Source: Burkholderiales bacterium (GTDB taxonomy: Bacteria; Pseudomonadota; Gammaproteobacteria; Burkholderiales; SG8-39). From it: 58,617 nucleotides of DNA. Location of the stretch: NCBI GenBank assembly GCA_014860355.1, contig JACZJV010000040.1, positions 1-58,617 of the forward strand, read 5' to 3'. Below are positions 8,737 to 20,180 of this stretch, piece by piece (positions within the stretch are counted from its first letter, which is position 1; each line of letters starts with the position of its first letter). A program made the translations under genes and the position numbers. Under the pieces are notes generated by a model. That model was not told the DNA's origin, did no database searches, and was given only the letters and a program-made list of their open reading frames with translations.

Positions 8737-8787
8737 ATGCCCCCATGCGTAAAGGGTATGCCCCAAATAATGCCCCCTTATGCCCCC
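8737..8787. promoter_or_regulatory. Cluster of ATGCCCC repeats upstream of integrase
   Basis: ATGCCCC(C) occurs at 8737, 8758, 8770 and 8780, all in the same orientation, within 76 bp of the integrase start. Short direct repeats between an integrase gene and its tRNA target are often arm-type sites for integrase or excisionase. That role here is inferred from position only. Confidence 0.45.
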
Positions 8788-8806
8788 GGATGTCAACGAA
8801 CTACCC

Positions 8807-8886
8807 CGGACTGCTTCGGCAAAGAAAAAGGCCGTAAGCCTTGTATTTACTTAGGATTACGGCCTTTATCGGACTACTTCGGACTG
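8807..8886. promoter_or_regulatory. Candidate attachment-site structure beside tRNA-Leu
   Basis: An 11-bp perfect stem (AAAGGCCGTAA at 8827-8837 with TTACGGCCTTT at 8857-8867) is flanked by direct repeats CGGACTGCTTCGG (8807) and CGGACTACTTCGG (8870), plus a partial third copy at 8880. It occupies the gap between integrase and tRNA. It could terminate the tRNA transcript, bind recombination proteins, or both. The flanking repeats favour a recombination role. Confidence 0.5.
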
Positions 8887-8891
8887 TCTCT

Positions 8892-8978
8892 TGGTGCCGG
8901 GAGGGGGAATCGAACCCCCATGACCGTAAAGTCGCGGGATTTTGAGTCCCGTGCGTCTACCAATTCCGCCATCCCGGC
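8892..8978 (-). tRNA. tRNA-Leu (anticodon CAA)
   Basis: An 87-nt class II tRNA with encoded CCA. The acceptor stem is GCCGGGA/TCCCGGC, the anticodon arm CGGGA-CTCAAAA-TCCCG gives anticodon CAA for UUG, there is a long variable arm, and the T arm is GGGGG-TTCGATT-CCCCC. The 3' end faces the integrase, so this gene is the likely attachment site of the element. The gene is intact, as expected if the element restores the 3' sequence. Confidence 0.97.
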
Positions 8979-9009
8979 CGCGCCTCGCAATCGAGCGCGA
9001 GGGAGGCGA

Positions 9010-9038
9010 ATTATGCTCTAATTGGCGCCTCGCCTCAA
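9010..9038 (-). promoter_or_regulatory. Sigma70-type promoter of tRNA-Leu
   Basis: Reading the minus strand, a -35 of TTGAGG (9033-9038) and a -10 of CATAAT (9010-9015) are separated by exactly 17 bp. The mature tRNA begins 31 bp downstream of the -10. This is close to consensus and well placed for the tRNA. Confidence 0.75.
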
Positions 9039-9054
9039 CCGAGACGGCCCCGTA

Positions 9055-11204
<2,150 letters not shown>

Positions 11205-11221
11205 CAGCACCCCAATGCTGT

Positions 11222-11227
11222 TATAAT
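11222..11227 (+). promoter_or_regulatory. TATAAT -10 element before yajC
   Basis: A perfect TATAAT lies 34 bp before the yajC start, between tgt and yajC, and could start a separate Sec transcript. I see no strong -35 at 17 bp, so the promoter is tentative. Confidence 0.45.
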
Positions 11228-11260
11228 TCAACGTTGTTTCGACTCAAAACGGAGATACCC

Positions 11261-11599
11261 GTGCTGATATCTTTAGCGCACGCCCAAGCCGCTTCGGGCG
11301 CAGGCGGCTTCCTGGGTGGCGAGGGGATCATGGGCCTGCTGCCCATCATCCTCATGTTCGGGCTGCTGTATTTCCTGATGATCCGCCCGCAGATGAAGCG
11401 CGCCAAGGAACAGAAGGCCATGACCGACGCGCTGCAAAAAGGCGACGAGGTCATCACCGCCGCCGGCCTGGTGGGCAAGGTCACCAAAGTGGGCGAGGTC
11501 TACATCAGCCTGGAAATCGCGCCCGGCACCGAAATACAGATGCAGAAAGGGGCGGTGCAGACCCTGCTGCCCAAAGGCGCGATCAAAGCGATGTCGTGA
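11261..11599 (+). CDS. yajC: Preprotein translocase subunit YajC
   Basis: A 112-residue inner-membrane accessory of the SecDF complex. After a short N-terminus there is one membrane segment (GLLPIILMFGLLYFLMI), then the family signature RPQMKRAKEQKAMTDALQKGDEVIT and a KGAVQTLLPKG tail. The start is GTG 11261, placed by the ribosome binding site GGAGATACCC. The upstream TTG alternative lacks one. Confidence 0.95.
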   Translation: MLISLAHAQAASGAGGFLGGEGIMGLLPIILMFGLLYFLMIRPQMKRAKEQKAMTDALQKGDEVITAAGLVGKVTKVGEVYISLEIAPGTEIQMQKGAVQTLLPKGAIKAMS

Positions 11600-11672
11600 A
11601 ACGCGAGGTCCGACGCGCCGAGCGCGCTCAGCCCTCGTCCCCAACGCTGCACCCTCGACTGGTTACCCCACA

Positions 11673-13535
11673 ATGAACCGCTATCCCGTTTGGACCTATG
11701 TCATCGTCGCCTGCGCGCTGGTGCTGGGGTTCACCTATACCCTGCCGAACTTTTTCGGCGAATCGCCTGCAGTGCAGGTCTCCAGCGTCAAGGTCACGGT
11801 AAAAGTCGACTCGGCGCTGCTCGCGCGCGTGGAAGACGCGCTGAAAGCGGCAAACATCGTCAGCCATGGCACTTTCATTGATCCCAACAGCGTCAAGGTG
11901 CGCTTCGCCGATACCGATACCCAACTGAAGGCCAAGGACGTACTCAGCCAGAGCCTCAACCCCGACCGCGACAACCCCTCCTACGTCGTCGCCCTCAACC
12001 TGCTTTCCTCTTCGCCCGCCTGGCTCACCGCCATTCATGCCCTGCCCATGTACCTCGGACTGGACCTGCGCGGCGGCGTGCACTTCATGCTGCAGGTAGA
12101 CATGAAAGCGGCCGTGACCAAGCGGCTGGAGAACCTTGGCGGGGATATCCGCACCCAGCTGCGCGACAAGAACCTGCGCCATTCGGGCATCAGCCGCGAA
12201 GGCAACGTCATCGTGATCAGGTTCCGCGACACCGAAACGCGCGCCAAGGCACGCGAGGTGCTCGCGGACAACCAGCCCGACCTCTTGTTCTCCGAGCAGG
12301 ATCTGGGCAGCAGCGATTTTCGCCTGACCGGCACGATCAAGCCCGAAGCGATCAAGCGCACGCAGGAGTCGGCGCTGAAGCAGAACATCACCACGCTGCA
12401 GAACCGCATCAACGAACTGGGCGTGTCCGAGCCCATCATCCAGCAGCAGGGTGCCGACCGCGTCGTGGTGCAATTGCCCGGGGTGCAGGACACGGCCAAG
12501 GCGAAGGAAATTCTGGGACGCACCGCGACCCTGGAAATACGCATGGTGGACGAGACAAACAGCAATCCGGCGACGCTGCTCGCCGCGGAACAGGGACAGA
12601 TTCCCTTCGGCACCGAGCTCTATACCGAGCGCGGCGGCAGGCCTTTGCTGGTGAAAAAACAGGTGGTCCTGACCGGCGACCGCCTCACCGATGCCCAGCC
12701 CGGCTTCGACAGCCAGACGCGCGAGCCTTCGGTCAACATGACCCTGGACGGACCGGGCGCGCGCATATTCAAGGACGTGACGCGCGACAACGTGGGCAAG
12801 CGCATGGCCATCCTGCTGATCGAAAAAGGCAAGGGCGAAGTCATCACCGCACCGGTGATCCGCAGCGAGATCGGCGGCGGGCGCGTGCAGATCAGCGGCA
12901 GCATGAGCACCTCGGAGGCGACCGACCTGGCGCTGCTGCTGCGTGCCGGCTCGCTCGCCGCACCGATGGAAATCGTCGAGGAACGCACCATCGGCCCCAG
13001 CCTGGGCGCCGACAACATCCGAAAGGGCTTCCATTCCACGCTCTGGGGATTCATTGCGATCGCCGTGTTCATGAGCATGTATTACGTCGTGTTCGGGCTC
13101 ATTTCGGTGCTGGCGCTCTCATCCAACCTGCTGCTGCTGGTGGCCATCCTGTCGCTGCTGCAGGCGACGCTGACGCTGCCCGGCATCGCCGCAATCGCGC
13201 TCACCCTGGGCATGGCCATCGACGCCAACGTCCTGATCAACGAGCGCATACGCGAAGAAATGCGCAACGGGGCCACGCCGCAGGCGGCGATCCACGCGGG
13301 CTACGAGCGCGCATTCGGCACCATTCTGGACTCCAACGTCACCACGCTCATTGCGGGCCTGGCGCTGCTGATCTTCGGCTCCGGTCCGATCCGCGGTTTT
13401 GCCGTGGTCCACGTGCTGGGCATCCTCACCTCGCTCTTCAGCTCGGTGGTGATCTCGCGCGCAGTCGTCAATCTGAGCTATGGCTCCAGGCGCAGGCTGG
13501 ACAAGCTGGCGATCGGGAATACGTCGTGGAAATAA
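11673..13535 (+). CDS. secD: Protein translocase subunit SecD
   Basis: A 620-residue inner-membrane protein that uses the proton motive force to complete Sec-dependent export. It has an N-terminal membrane anchor (residues about 7-25), large periplasmic P1 domains including LGLDLRGGVHFMLQVD, and six C-terminal transmembrane segments. These carry the RND-type signature LGMAIDANVLINERIREE and the GFAVVHVLGILTSLFSS segment. It is full length and typical. It is separated from secF by an unusually structured 235-bp gap. Confidence 0.97.
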   Translation: MNRYPVWTYVIVACALVLGFTYTLPNFFGESPAVQVSSVKVTVKVDSALLARVEDALKAANIVSHGTFIDPNSVKVRFADTDTQLKAKDVLSQSLNPDRDNPSYVVALNLLSSSPAWLTAIHALPMYLGLDLRGGVHFMLQVDMKAAVTKRLENLGGDIRTQLRDKNLRHSGISREGNVIVIRFRDTETRAKAREVLADNQPDLLFSEQDLGSSDFRLTGTIKPEAIKRTQESALKQNITTLQNRINELGVSEPIIQQQGADRVVVQLPGVQDTAKAKEILGRTATLEIRMVDETNSNPATLLAAEQGQIPFGTELYTERGGRPLLVKKQVVLTGDRLTDAQPGFDSQTREPSVNMTLDGPGARIFKDVTRDNVGKRMAILLIEKGKGEVITAPVIRSEIGGGRVQISGSMSTSEATDLALLLRAGSLAAPMEIVEERTIGPSLGADNIRKGFHSTLWGFIAIAVFMSMYYVVFGLISVLALSSNLLLLVAILSLLQATLTLPGIAAIALTLGMAIDANVLINERIREEMRNGATPQAAIHAGYERAFGTILDSNVTTLIAGLALLIFGSGPIRGFAVVHVLGILTSLFSSVVISRAVVNLSYGSRRRLDKLAIGNTSWK

Positions 13536-13770
13536 CAGCCCGTTACGCAATGGGAGGACACCTCCCTCCTTGCCCCCATGAAGCCGGGGGCCATTCGGCA
13601 ATTCTGCAATCGTCCCCAAGAACCACTGAGGGCTAGCCATGGAATTTTTGGCTTCGGCCGCGGCAAAAAGACCGCTTTCTAGGTGCCGCTTAACTTCGCT
13701 GCGCGAAGTTAGCCTGCGCCCAAAATCCCATAATCAACTATTCGCGCTAACGCGCGGCTGGGGTCGCTAG
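13536..13770. repeat. Structured secD-secF spacer with duplicated secF start
   Basis: The spacer holds three hairpins: GGGAGG-ACA-CCTCCC (13552-13566), GCCCCC ... GGGGGC (13572-13591) and a 9-bp stem TAACTTCGC-TGC-GCGAAGTTA (13691-13711). The start of secF (ATGGAATTTTT, 13771) is also present as an exact 11-bp copy at 13639-13649. Both copies are preceded by GCTAG, with two extra bases before the upstream copy. This looks like a roughly 130-bp insertion or partial duplication that carried the first codons of secF. Confidence 0.65.
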
Positions 13771-14703
13771 ATGGAATTTTTCAAGATCCGCAAAGACATC
13801 CCCTTCATGCGCTATGCGCTGGTGTTCAACATCATTTCGTTGATCACCTTCCTGCTGGCGGTGTTCTTCCTTGCCACCAATGGACTGCATTACTCGATCG
13901 AATTCACCGGTGGAACCGTGATCGAGGTCGCCTACGACCACTCTGCCGAAATCCAGAAGGTTCGCGCGACGCTGGAGAAGGCCGGCTACGCCGACACCTC
14001 GGTGCAGAACTTCGGCTCCTCGCGCGACGTGCTGATCCGCATGCCGCTGAAGGAAGGCCAGTCCAGCGCCGACCTGTCGAAGAAGGTCATGGATACCCTC
14101 GCGGCCGAGGACAAGAGCGTGCAACTGCGCCGCGTCGAATTCGTCGGCCCGCAGGTGGGGCGCGAACTGGCGGAGAACGGCGCGCTCGCGCTGGTCGTCG
14201 TCTGCCTCGGCATCATGGCCTATCTCGCGCTCAGGTTCGAGTGGCGCTTCTCCGTGGCCGCGATCATCGCAAACCTGCACGACGTCGTCATCATTCTCGG
14301 CTGCTTCGCGCTGTTCCAGTGGGAATTCTCCCTGCCGGTGCTGGCGGCCGTGCTGGCGGTGCTGGGCTACTCGGTGAACGAATCGGTGGTGATCGCCGAC
14401 CGGGTGCGCGAGAATTTCCGCAAGATGCGCAAGGCCTCGGTCACCCAGATCATCGACAACGCCATCACCAGCACCATTTCTCGCACCATCATCACCCACG
14501 GCAGCACCCAGGTCATGGTGCTGTCGATGCTGGTGTTCGGAGGCGCCGCGCTGCATAACTTCGCGCTGGCGCTGACCATCGGCATCATGTTCGGCATCTA
14601 TTCGTCGGTGCTGGTCATGGCGCCGATCGTGAAGTGGCTGGGCGTATCGCGCGAACAGTTCATCCGCGCGCCGAAGAAAGACAAGCAGGAGGCGGTCGTA
14701 TAA
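13771..14703 (+). CDS. secF: Protein translocase subunit SecF
   Basis: A 310-residue partner of SecD in the inner membrane. It contains the N-terminal motif MEFFKIRKDIPFMRYAL, the periplasmic GLHYSIEFTGGTVIEV, and the C-terminal transmembrane block with LGYSVNESVVIADRVRENFR. Length and motifs are normal. The ribosome binding site in front of ATG 13771 is weak (GGGGTCGCTAG), which may reflect the insertion in the upstream spacer. Confidence 0.96.
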   Translation: MEFFKIRKDIPFMRYALVFNIISLITFLLAVFFLATNGLHYSIEFTGGTVIEVAYDHSAEIQKVRATLEKAGYADTSVQNFGSSRDVLIRMPLKEGQSSADLSKKVMDTLAAEDKSVQLRRVEFVGPQVGRELAENGALALVVVCLGIMAYLALRFEWRFSVAAIIANLHDVVIILGCFALFQWEFSLPVLAAVLAVLGYSVNESVVIADRVRENFRKMRKASVTQIIDNAITSTISRTIITHGSTQVMVLSMLVFGGAALHNFALALTIGIMFGIYSSVLVMAPIVKWLGVSREQFIRAPKKDKQEAVV

Positions 14704-14746
14704 GCAGCGCGGCCGCACGGCGCCGCCCCTATCCTCGGGAGGCCGG

Positions 14747-15409
14747 ATGAACAGGATACTGGTATGGGACCTGCCGCTGCGGCTGTTTCACTGGCTGCTG
14801 GTGGCGCTCGTGGTCGTATCCGTCGTCAGCGCCAATATCGGCGGCAATGCCATGCAGATCCACCTGCTCAGCGGCTACACCGTACTCGCCCTGGTGCTGT
14901 TCCGCATACTGTGGGGTTTTCTCGGAAGCACCCACGCGCGCTTCGCTTCCTTCGTTCGCAGCCCCGCCTCCGCCCTCGCCTACCTGAAATCACTGCGCCG
15001 CGGCGACGCAGGCCGGCACCTCGGCCACAATCCCGCCGGCGCCTGGTCGGTGATCTTTATGCTGACGGTGCTGCTGGTCCAGGCAGGCACGGGACTGTTC
15101 GCCAACGACGACATCGCGACCGAGGGCCCGCTGGCGAAACTACTGAGCAAGGACCTGAGCGACCGCATCACCGGCATCCACCACCTCAACGTCAAACTGC
15201 TGTATGCGCTGATCGCCATGCATCTGGCGGCGGTGGCGTTTTACGTAATAGGCAAACAGGAAAATCTGGTGAAACCGATGATCACCGGTTTCAAGAACGT
15301 CGCAAACGGCAGCGACGGGGACAAGCAGCGTCCCGCGCGAATCTGGCTGGCGGCGGCGCTGCTGACTGTTTGCGCAGGAGCTGTCTCCCTGCTGGTCAAG
15401 TTCAGCTAA
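14747..15409 (+). CDS. Di-haem b-type cytochrome (cytochrome b561 family)
   Basis: A 220-residue integral membrane protein of the bacterial cytochrome b561/Ni-Fe-hydrogenase b-subunit family, expected to pass electrons between quinone and a periplasmic partner. The sequence begins VWDLPLRLFHWLLVALVV with a haem-ligand His and has the second His-bearing segment ALVLFRILWGFLGSTHARF. A third segment is AWSVIFMLTVLLVQAGTG, and ITGIHHLNVKLLYALIAMHLAAVAFY supplies further His. A final C-terminal anchor ends the protein. The convergent cytochrome c gene across the terminator may be a redox partner. Confidence 0.9.
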   Translation: MNRILVWDLPLRLFHWLLVALVVVSVVSANIGGNAMQIHLLSGYTVLALVLFRILWGFLGSTHARFASFVRSPASALAYLKSLRRGDAGRHLGHNPAGAWSVIFMLTVLLVQAGTGLFANDDIATEGPLAKLLSKDLSDRITGIHHLNVKLLYALIAMHLAAVAFYVIGKQENLVKPMITGFKNVANGSDGDKQRPARIWLAAALLTVCAGAVSLLVKFS

Positions 15410-15443
15410 GCCTGCTTTTCCCGCCGTCGGGGTTTTGCGCACC

Positions 15444-15476
15444 GAAAAAAGCCGGGGCAGGCCCCGGCTTTTTTTA
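15444..15476. terminator. Bidirectional intrinsic terminator
   Basis: An 8-bp GC stem (GCCGGGGC-AG-GCCCCGGC) is flanked by a run of A on the left and a run of seven T on the right, so it can terminate transcription from both sides. It sits between the convergent cytochrome b561 and cytochrome c genes. Confidence 0.92.
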
Positions 15477-15487
15477 CCAAAACAGGA

Positions 15488-15952
15488 TTACTTCTTCTTG
15501 CGAAAATCGTCGTGGCAGGCTTTGCAGGTCTTGCCGGTCGCGCCGAACTGCGCTTTGATGGCGTCCAGATTGCCGCCCTTGGCCACCTCGGCGAGTTTGC
15601 TCATTTCCTGTTGCATCTTGTCCGCGTCGGATTTGAATTTCGCCGCATTGGTCCAGATCTCCGGTTTGGCGGTGGTGTCACCGCTATCGGTACCGGCGAC
15701 AAAACCACCCCAGGGCATTTTCGACATCTGATCCGCCATAGCCGCATTCATGGCGACCTCGTCCTTGTCGTAGGGCTTCTCCCCCTTGACCACCGGCGCG
15801 ATGCGGCCGAAATGCTGGCCCATGATGAACATCCCGGACTGGCGGTACTTGATCGCGTCCTCCGCTTTCTTGAATGGCGCCTGCGCTTGCGCGCCGGCGG
15901 CGATGCCCAGGGCCAGCAACAAACCTACAACCAGCTGTGAAAATGACTTCAT
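15488..15952 (-). CDS. Class II c-type cytochrome (cytochrome c' family)
   Basis: A 154-residue periplasmic protein. A signal peptide (KSFSQLVVGLLLALGIAAGAQA) is followed by a helical-bundle sequence and a single C-terminal haem site CKACH at residues 143-147, as in cytochrome c'. ATG 15952 is preceded by AAGGAG and opens the signal peptide. The frame continues upstream into purB-antisense sequence that I discard. Possible roles are electron transfer or NO binding, which the sequence does not separate. Confidence 0.93.
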   Translation of the reverse strand: MKSFSQLVVGLLLALGIAAGAQAQAPFKKAEDAIKYRQSGMFIMGQHFGRIAPVVKGEKPYDKDEVAMNAAMADQMSKMPWGGFVAGTDSGDTTAKPEIWTNAAKFKSDADKMQQEMSKLAEVAKGGNLDAIKAQFGATGKTCKACHDDFRKKK

Positions 15953-16155
15953 GAAAACTCCTTCTGAGGGTTGTTTTGTCGAGGCCTTTTCCGGCCCAAT
16001 ATTTACCGCGGCCCGAATGTACCAAATTCCTGCCGGTCGGTCCTGGTCAACTCGCACCAACCGGCCGGGCGACCCTGTCACAGGGACTACCCGGGCTCTA
16101 GGCGCATACACAGCCGCATACGGTTTTATTCCGGGAAAGCGCAAAAAAAACGCCC

Positions 16156-17556
<1,401 letters not shown>

Positions 17557-17604
17557 TTACCATGCGCGCCCGGGCAATGCGCCGGAGCGCGCTGGCGCCG
17601 ATGC

Positions 17605-17610
17605 TATAAT
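17605..17610 (+). promoter_or_regulatory. TATAAT -10 element of the GST-like gene
   Basis: A perfect TATAAT lies 37 bp before the start of the GST-like gene in the divergent purB/GST spacer. The -35 region is not obvious. Confidence 0.5.
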
Positions 17611-17646
17611 TGCGCCCGTTGCAGTCGAGTCCGCGGCAAATACACC

Positions 17647-18291
17647 ATGAAATTACTCGGTACTCTCACCAGCCCCTATGTGCGCAAGGCACGGGTCGTG
17701 CTGGCAGAAAAGAGGATCGACTATACCTTCGAGCTGGAGGACCCCTGGGACGAAAAATCCAGGGTTGCCGACGCCAACCCCCTGGGCAAGGTTCCGGTGC
17801 TGGTGCTCGACGACGACAGCACCTTGTTCGATTCGCGCGTGATCGTTGAATTCCTCGACAGCGTGTCTCCGATCAGCCGCCTGATCCCGCACGACAATCG
17901 CGAGAAAATCGAAGTCAAGCGCTGGGAGGCGCTGGCTGACGGCGTGCTCGAAGCCGCAGTCGCGGTGGTGCTGGAGCGCCGCCGCGCGGCCAAACAAAAG
18001 AGCGACGCCTTTATCGAACGCCAGATGGACAAGATCGAGCGCGGACTGGCGGTGATGGCGAGGGATCTGGGGGAGCAGCCCTGGTGCACCGGCAATGCCT
18101 TTACCCTGGCCGACATCGCCTGCGGCGTTGCCCTGGGCTATCTCGACTTCCGCAACGGGACATACGATTGGCGCGTGCTGCACGCGAACCTGGCGAAACT
18201 GGCGGCAAAACTGGCGGAGCGCCCGTCATTCGCCGACACCGCGCCGCGCGAAGCGCAAACACCTGCTCCGGCGTCGCGCAAGAAAAACTGA
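17647..18291 (+). CDS. Glutathione S-transferase-like protein
   Basis: A 214-residue cytosolic protein with an N-terminal thioredoxin fold and an all-helical C-terminal domain. MKLLGTLTSPYVRKARVVL gives the GST N-terminal motif, NPLGKVPVLVLDD the cis-proline, and LFDSRVIVEFLD the glutathione gamma-glutamyl contact. It resembles the YibF-type/stringent-starvation-like GSTs. The last 20 residues are a charged and Ala/Pro-rich tail. The substrate is unknown. It converges on mnmA. Confidence 0.9.
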   Translation: MKLLGTLTSPYVRKARVVLAEKRIDYTFELEDPWDEKSRVADANPLGKVPVLVLDDDSTLFDSRVIVEFLDSVSPISRLIPHDNREKIEVKRWEALADGVLEAAVAVVLERRRAAKQKSDAFIERQMDKIERGLAVMARDLGEQPWCTGNAFTLADIACGVALGYLDFRNGTYDWRVLHANLAKLAAKLAERPSFADTAPREAQTPAPASRKKN

Positions 18292-18341
18292 ATCGGGCTG
18301 CGTGCTGCCGTCTGCGCCGGCCATGGCGCCGCCACCCCGGC

Positions 18342-19526
18342 CTACTGTATCACCCCTCCGCCCAGGCACACTTCGCCCTGGTACAGCACCGCCGATTGCC
18401 CCGGCGTGATCGCCCATTGCGGCTGCTCGAATACGAGTTCAAGCAGATCATCCTCGAGGCGGCCTATGCGGCAGGGCGCGTCGGCCTGCCGGTAACGCGT
18501 CTTCGCCGCATATGCGGGTGCCGCATCCGGCGCGCCGCCGCTCACCCAGGACAGGTCCGCGGCGCGCAGCACGCGCTTGAGCAACAGCGGATGGTCGTGG
18601 CCGGATACCACCACGAGTTCATTCTTCTCCATGTCCTTGCCCGCGACATACCAGGCCTCCCCCTCGCTCCCGCCGCCTTTCACCCCGCCTATGCCTATGC
18701 CCTTCCTCTGCCCCAGGGTGTAGAAAGCGAGACCCACGTGCTCTCCGATCACCCGTCCCTCGGCGCTGCGGATCGGGCCGGGCGTGTGCGGCAGATAGCG
18801 GTTGAGGAATTCGCGGAACGGACGCTCGCCGATGAAGCAGATGCCGGTGGAGTCTTTCTTGGCATGCACCGGCAGGCCGGCCTCCCTGGCGATCCTGCGC
18901 ACCTCGGTTTTCTGCAGCAGCGCCAGCGGAAACATTGCGCTTGCGAGCTGAGCCTGGCTCAGGCGGTGCAGAAAATAGCTCTGGTCCTTGCTCCTGTCCG
19001 CCGCTTTGAGCAGCTCGAAGCGACCTGCTCCAACGCCGGCGTCCACAGGACGGACACCGGCACCGCTTTCACCAACGCCGGCGTTGACACGACGGACGCC
19101 GGCACCGCTTTCACCAACGCCGGCGTCCACACGACGGACGCCGGCGTAGTGCCCGGTGGCGATGCGCCCGGCGCCGAGCGCGGTGGCGTGGTCGAGAAAG
19201 GCGCGGAACTTGATTTCAGCGTTGCACAATACGTCCGGATTGGGTGTGCGCCCGGCCTGATACTCGGAGAGGAAGGCGCTGAATACGCGCTCCTTGTATT
19301 CGGCGGCGAAATTGACCGCCTCCAGCTCGATGCCGATCACATCCGCGACGGCAGCGCAATCGATCAGGTCCTGGCGCGTGGAGCAATACGCGTCATCGTC
19401 GTCGTCCTCCCAGTTCTTCATGAACAGGCCGACGACGTCGTAGCCGGCGCGCTTCAACAGCAGCGCGGCCACCGACGAATCCACTCCGCCGGACATGCCG
19501 ACGATGATTTTTTCCCTGGTGCTCAT
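18342..19526 (-). CDS. mnmA: tRNA-specific 2-thiouridylase with internal tandem repeat
   Basis: MnmA (394 residues) thiolates U34 of Lys, Glu and Gln tRNAs using ATP and relayed sulfur. The PP-loop is GMSGGVDSS (10-18), the sulfur-relay cysteines are in [10 protein letters not shown] (C101) and STGICFIG (C230), and GHYA and DQSYFLHRL are present. Most MnmA proteins are about 360-370 residues. The excess is a perfect-frame insertion of nearly three 14-residue repeats ([14 protein letters not shown]) at 129-168, between GHYA and FELLKAAD. This is normally a short surface loop, so activity is probably retained. ATG 19526 is the start matching the family. Confidence 0.95.
   Translation of the reverse strand: MSTREKIIVGMSGGVDSSVAALLLKRAGYDVVGLFMKNWEDDDDDAYCSTRQDLIDCAAVADVIGIELEAVNFAAEYKERVFSAFLSEYQAGRTPNPDVLCNAEIKFRAFLDHATALGAGRIATGHYAGVRRVDAGVGESGAGVRRVNAGVGESGAGVRPVDAGVGAGRFELLKAADRSKDQSYFLHRLSQAQLASAMFPLALLQKTEVRRIAREAGLPVHAKKDSTGICFIGERPFREFLNRYLPHTPGPIRSAEGRVIGEHVGLAFYTLGQRKGIGIGGVKGGGSEGEAWYVAGKDMEKNELVVVSGHDHPLLLKRVLRAADLSWVSGGAPDAAPAYAAKTRYRQADAPCRIGRLEDDLLELVFEQPQWAITPGQSAVLYQGEVCLGGGVIQ
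19031..19150 (-). repeat. 42-bp tandem repeat inside mnmA
   Basis: Units start at 19031, 19073 and 19115 with a period of exactly 42 bp, and the third unit is partial. Only a few substitutions separate the units. The period is a multiple of three, so copy-number change keeps the mnmA frame. This is a candidate VNTR. Confidence 0.9.
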
Positions 19527-19616
19527 GGCGCAACGAGGGGGATAGCGACCTTCGGGACGCCTCCTCCCCGCATTCCCCTGTAATTGCCCTCGCAATATCG
19601 ATCCTGTGCCGGATTC

Positions 19617-20180
19617 CTAATAGACATTGGGCGTCTTTCCCGCGAGCCAGTCTTCGAAGGGCAACACCAGCGCAGGCTGCCCATTGTCGAAAAACCAGCT
19701 ATCGACGATAAATACCTTCTGCGTTTCGCGCTCGCGGATGCGCGCGGCCCAGTGGTCTGCGATGATGAAGCGCGTGCGCATGAACGGCTCCAGCACCTCA
19801 TGCAACCGGAGCCAGCCCCGCGCCTGCAACAGCGCGAGAAAGGCGCTGGTATTGGTCGAATGGTCGATGCAGTCCATCCTTCCATTATCCCCGCCGTCGG
19901 CGTAATTGCCGCCCCGGTCGTGCCGGACCGGTGTCTGCTCGCCCGCGATCGCGTACATGCGGCCGATGACCACGGAGATCGCCTCGCGCTCGGCTGCGGC
20001 ATCACCCGCCGCCGCGAGTTGCAGCCGCAGGGGCTCGAGCTGCGCGTCGCTGTAGAGCACCGGCGCCTTGGCATGACAGCCGTAGTTGTAGCAGATCGTC
20101 AGTTCCTCGGCGTGCGCGCTCAATCCGGTCAGGGCGAGCGCGCACAGCAGCGCAAGTCCGCGCGCGGCGCCGCTACGCAT
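19617..20180 (-). CDS. Secreted hypothetical protein, possible papain-like fold
   Basis: A 187-residue protein with a signal peptide (ARGLALLCALALTGLSAHA) and a conserved-looking mature part. MDCIDHSTNTSAFL contains a Cys and His, FIIADHWAARI a His, and VFIVDSWFFDNG an Asp. The spacing resembles a Cys-His-Asp arrangement of transglutaminase-like or papain-like proteins, but that is my inference. It overlaps the upstream NUDIX gene by 8 bp (stop TAG inside its first codons), so it is co-translated with it. I do not recognise a named family. Confidence 0.8.
   Translation of the reverse strand: MRSGAARGLALLCALALTGLSAHAEELTICYNYGCHAKAPVLYSDAQLEPLRLQLAAAGDAAAEREAISVVIGRMYAIAGEQTPVRHDRGGNYADGGDNGRMDCIDHSTNTSAFLALLQARGWLRLHEVLEPFMRTRFIIADHWAARIRERETQKVFIVDSWFFDNGQPALVLPFEDWLAGKTPNVY

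Larger units (their letters stand above)
2220..8891. mobile_element. Integrated P4/satellite-like element at tRNA-Leu
   Basis: The minus-strand set integrase, AlpA-type regulator, small ORF, Toprim/DUF927 protein and terminal small ORF is the minimal gene content of P4-like satellites and related integrative elements. The integrase gene starts 180 bp from the 3' end of tRNA-Leu, the classic attachment position. The right boundary is taken as the tRNA 3' end. The left boundary is uncertain: I could not find a second copy of the tRNA 3' sequence, so the element may extend left of 2220 or beyond the window. No capsid, terminase or conjugation gene is visible. Confidence 0.7.

Noticed and set aside
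1-8891. Second copy of the tRNA-Leu 3' end (distal att site)
   Set aside because: I scanned for the tRNA 3' sequence to the left of the integrase and found none. The site is probably outside the window or degraded.
11628-13034. Minus-strand open frame of 468 codons opposite secD
   Set aside because: Antisense shadow. secD is unambiguous on the plus strand.
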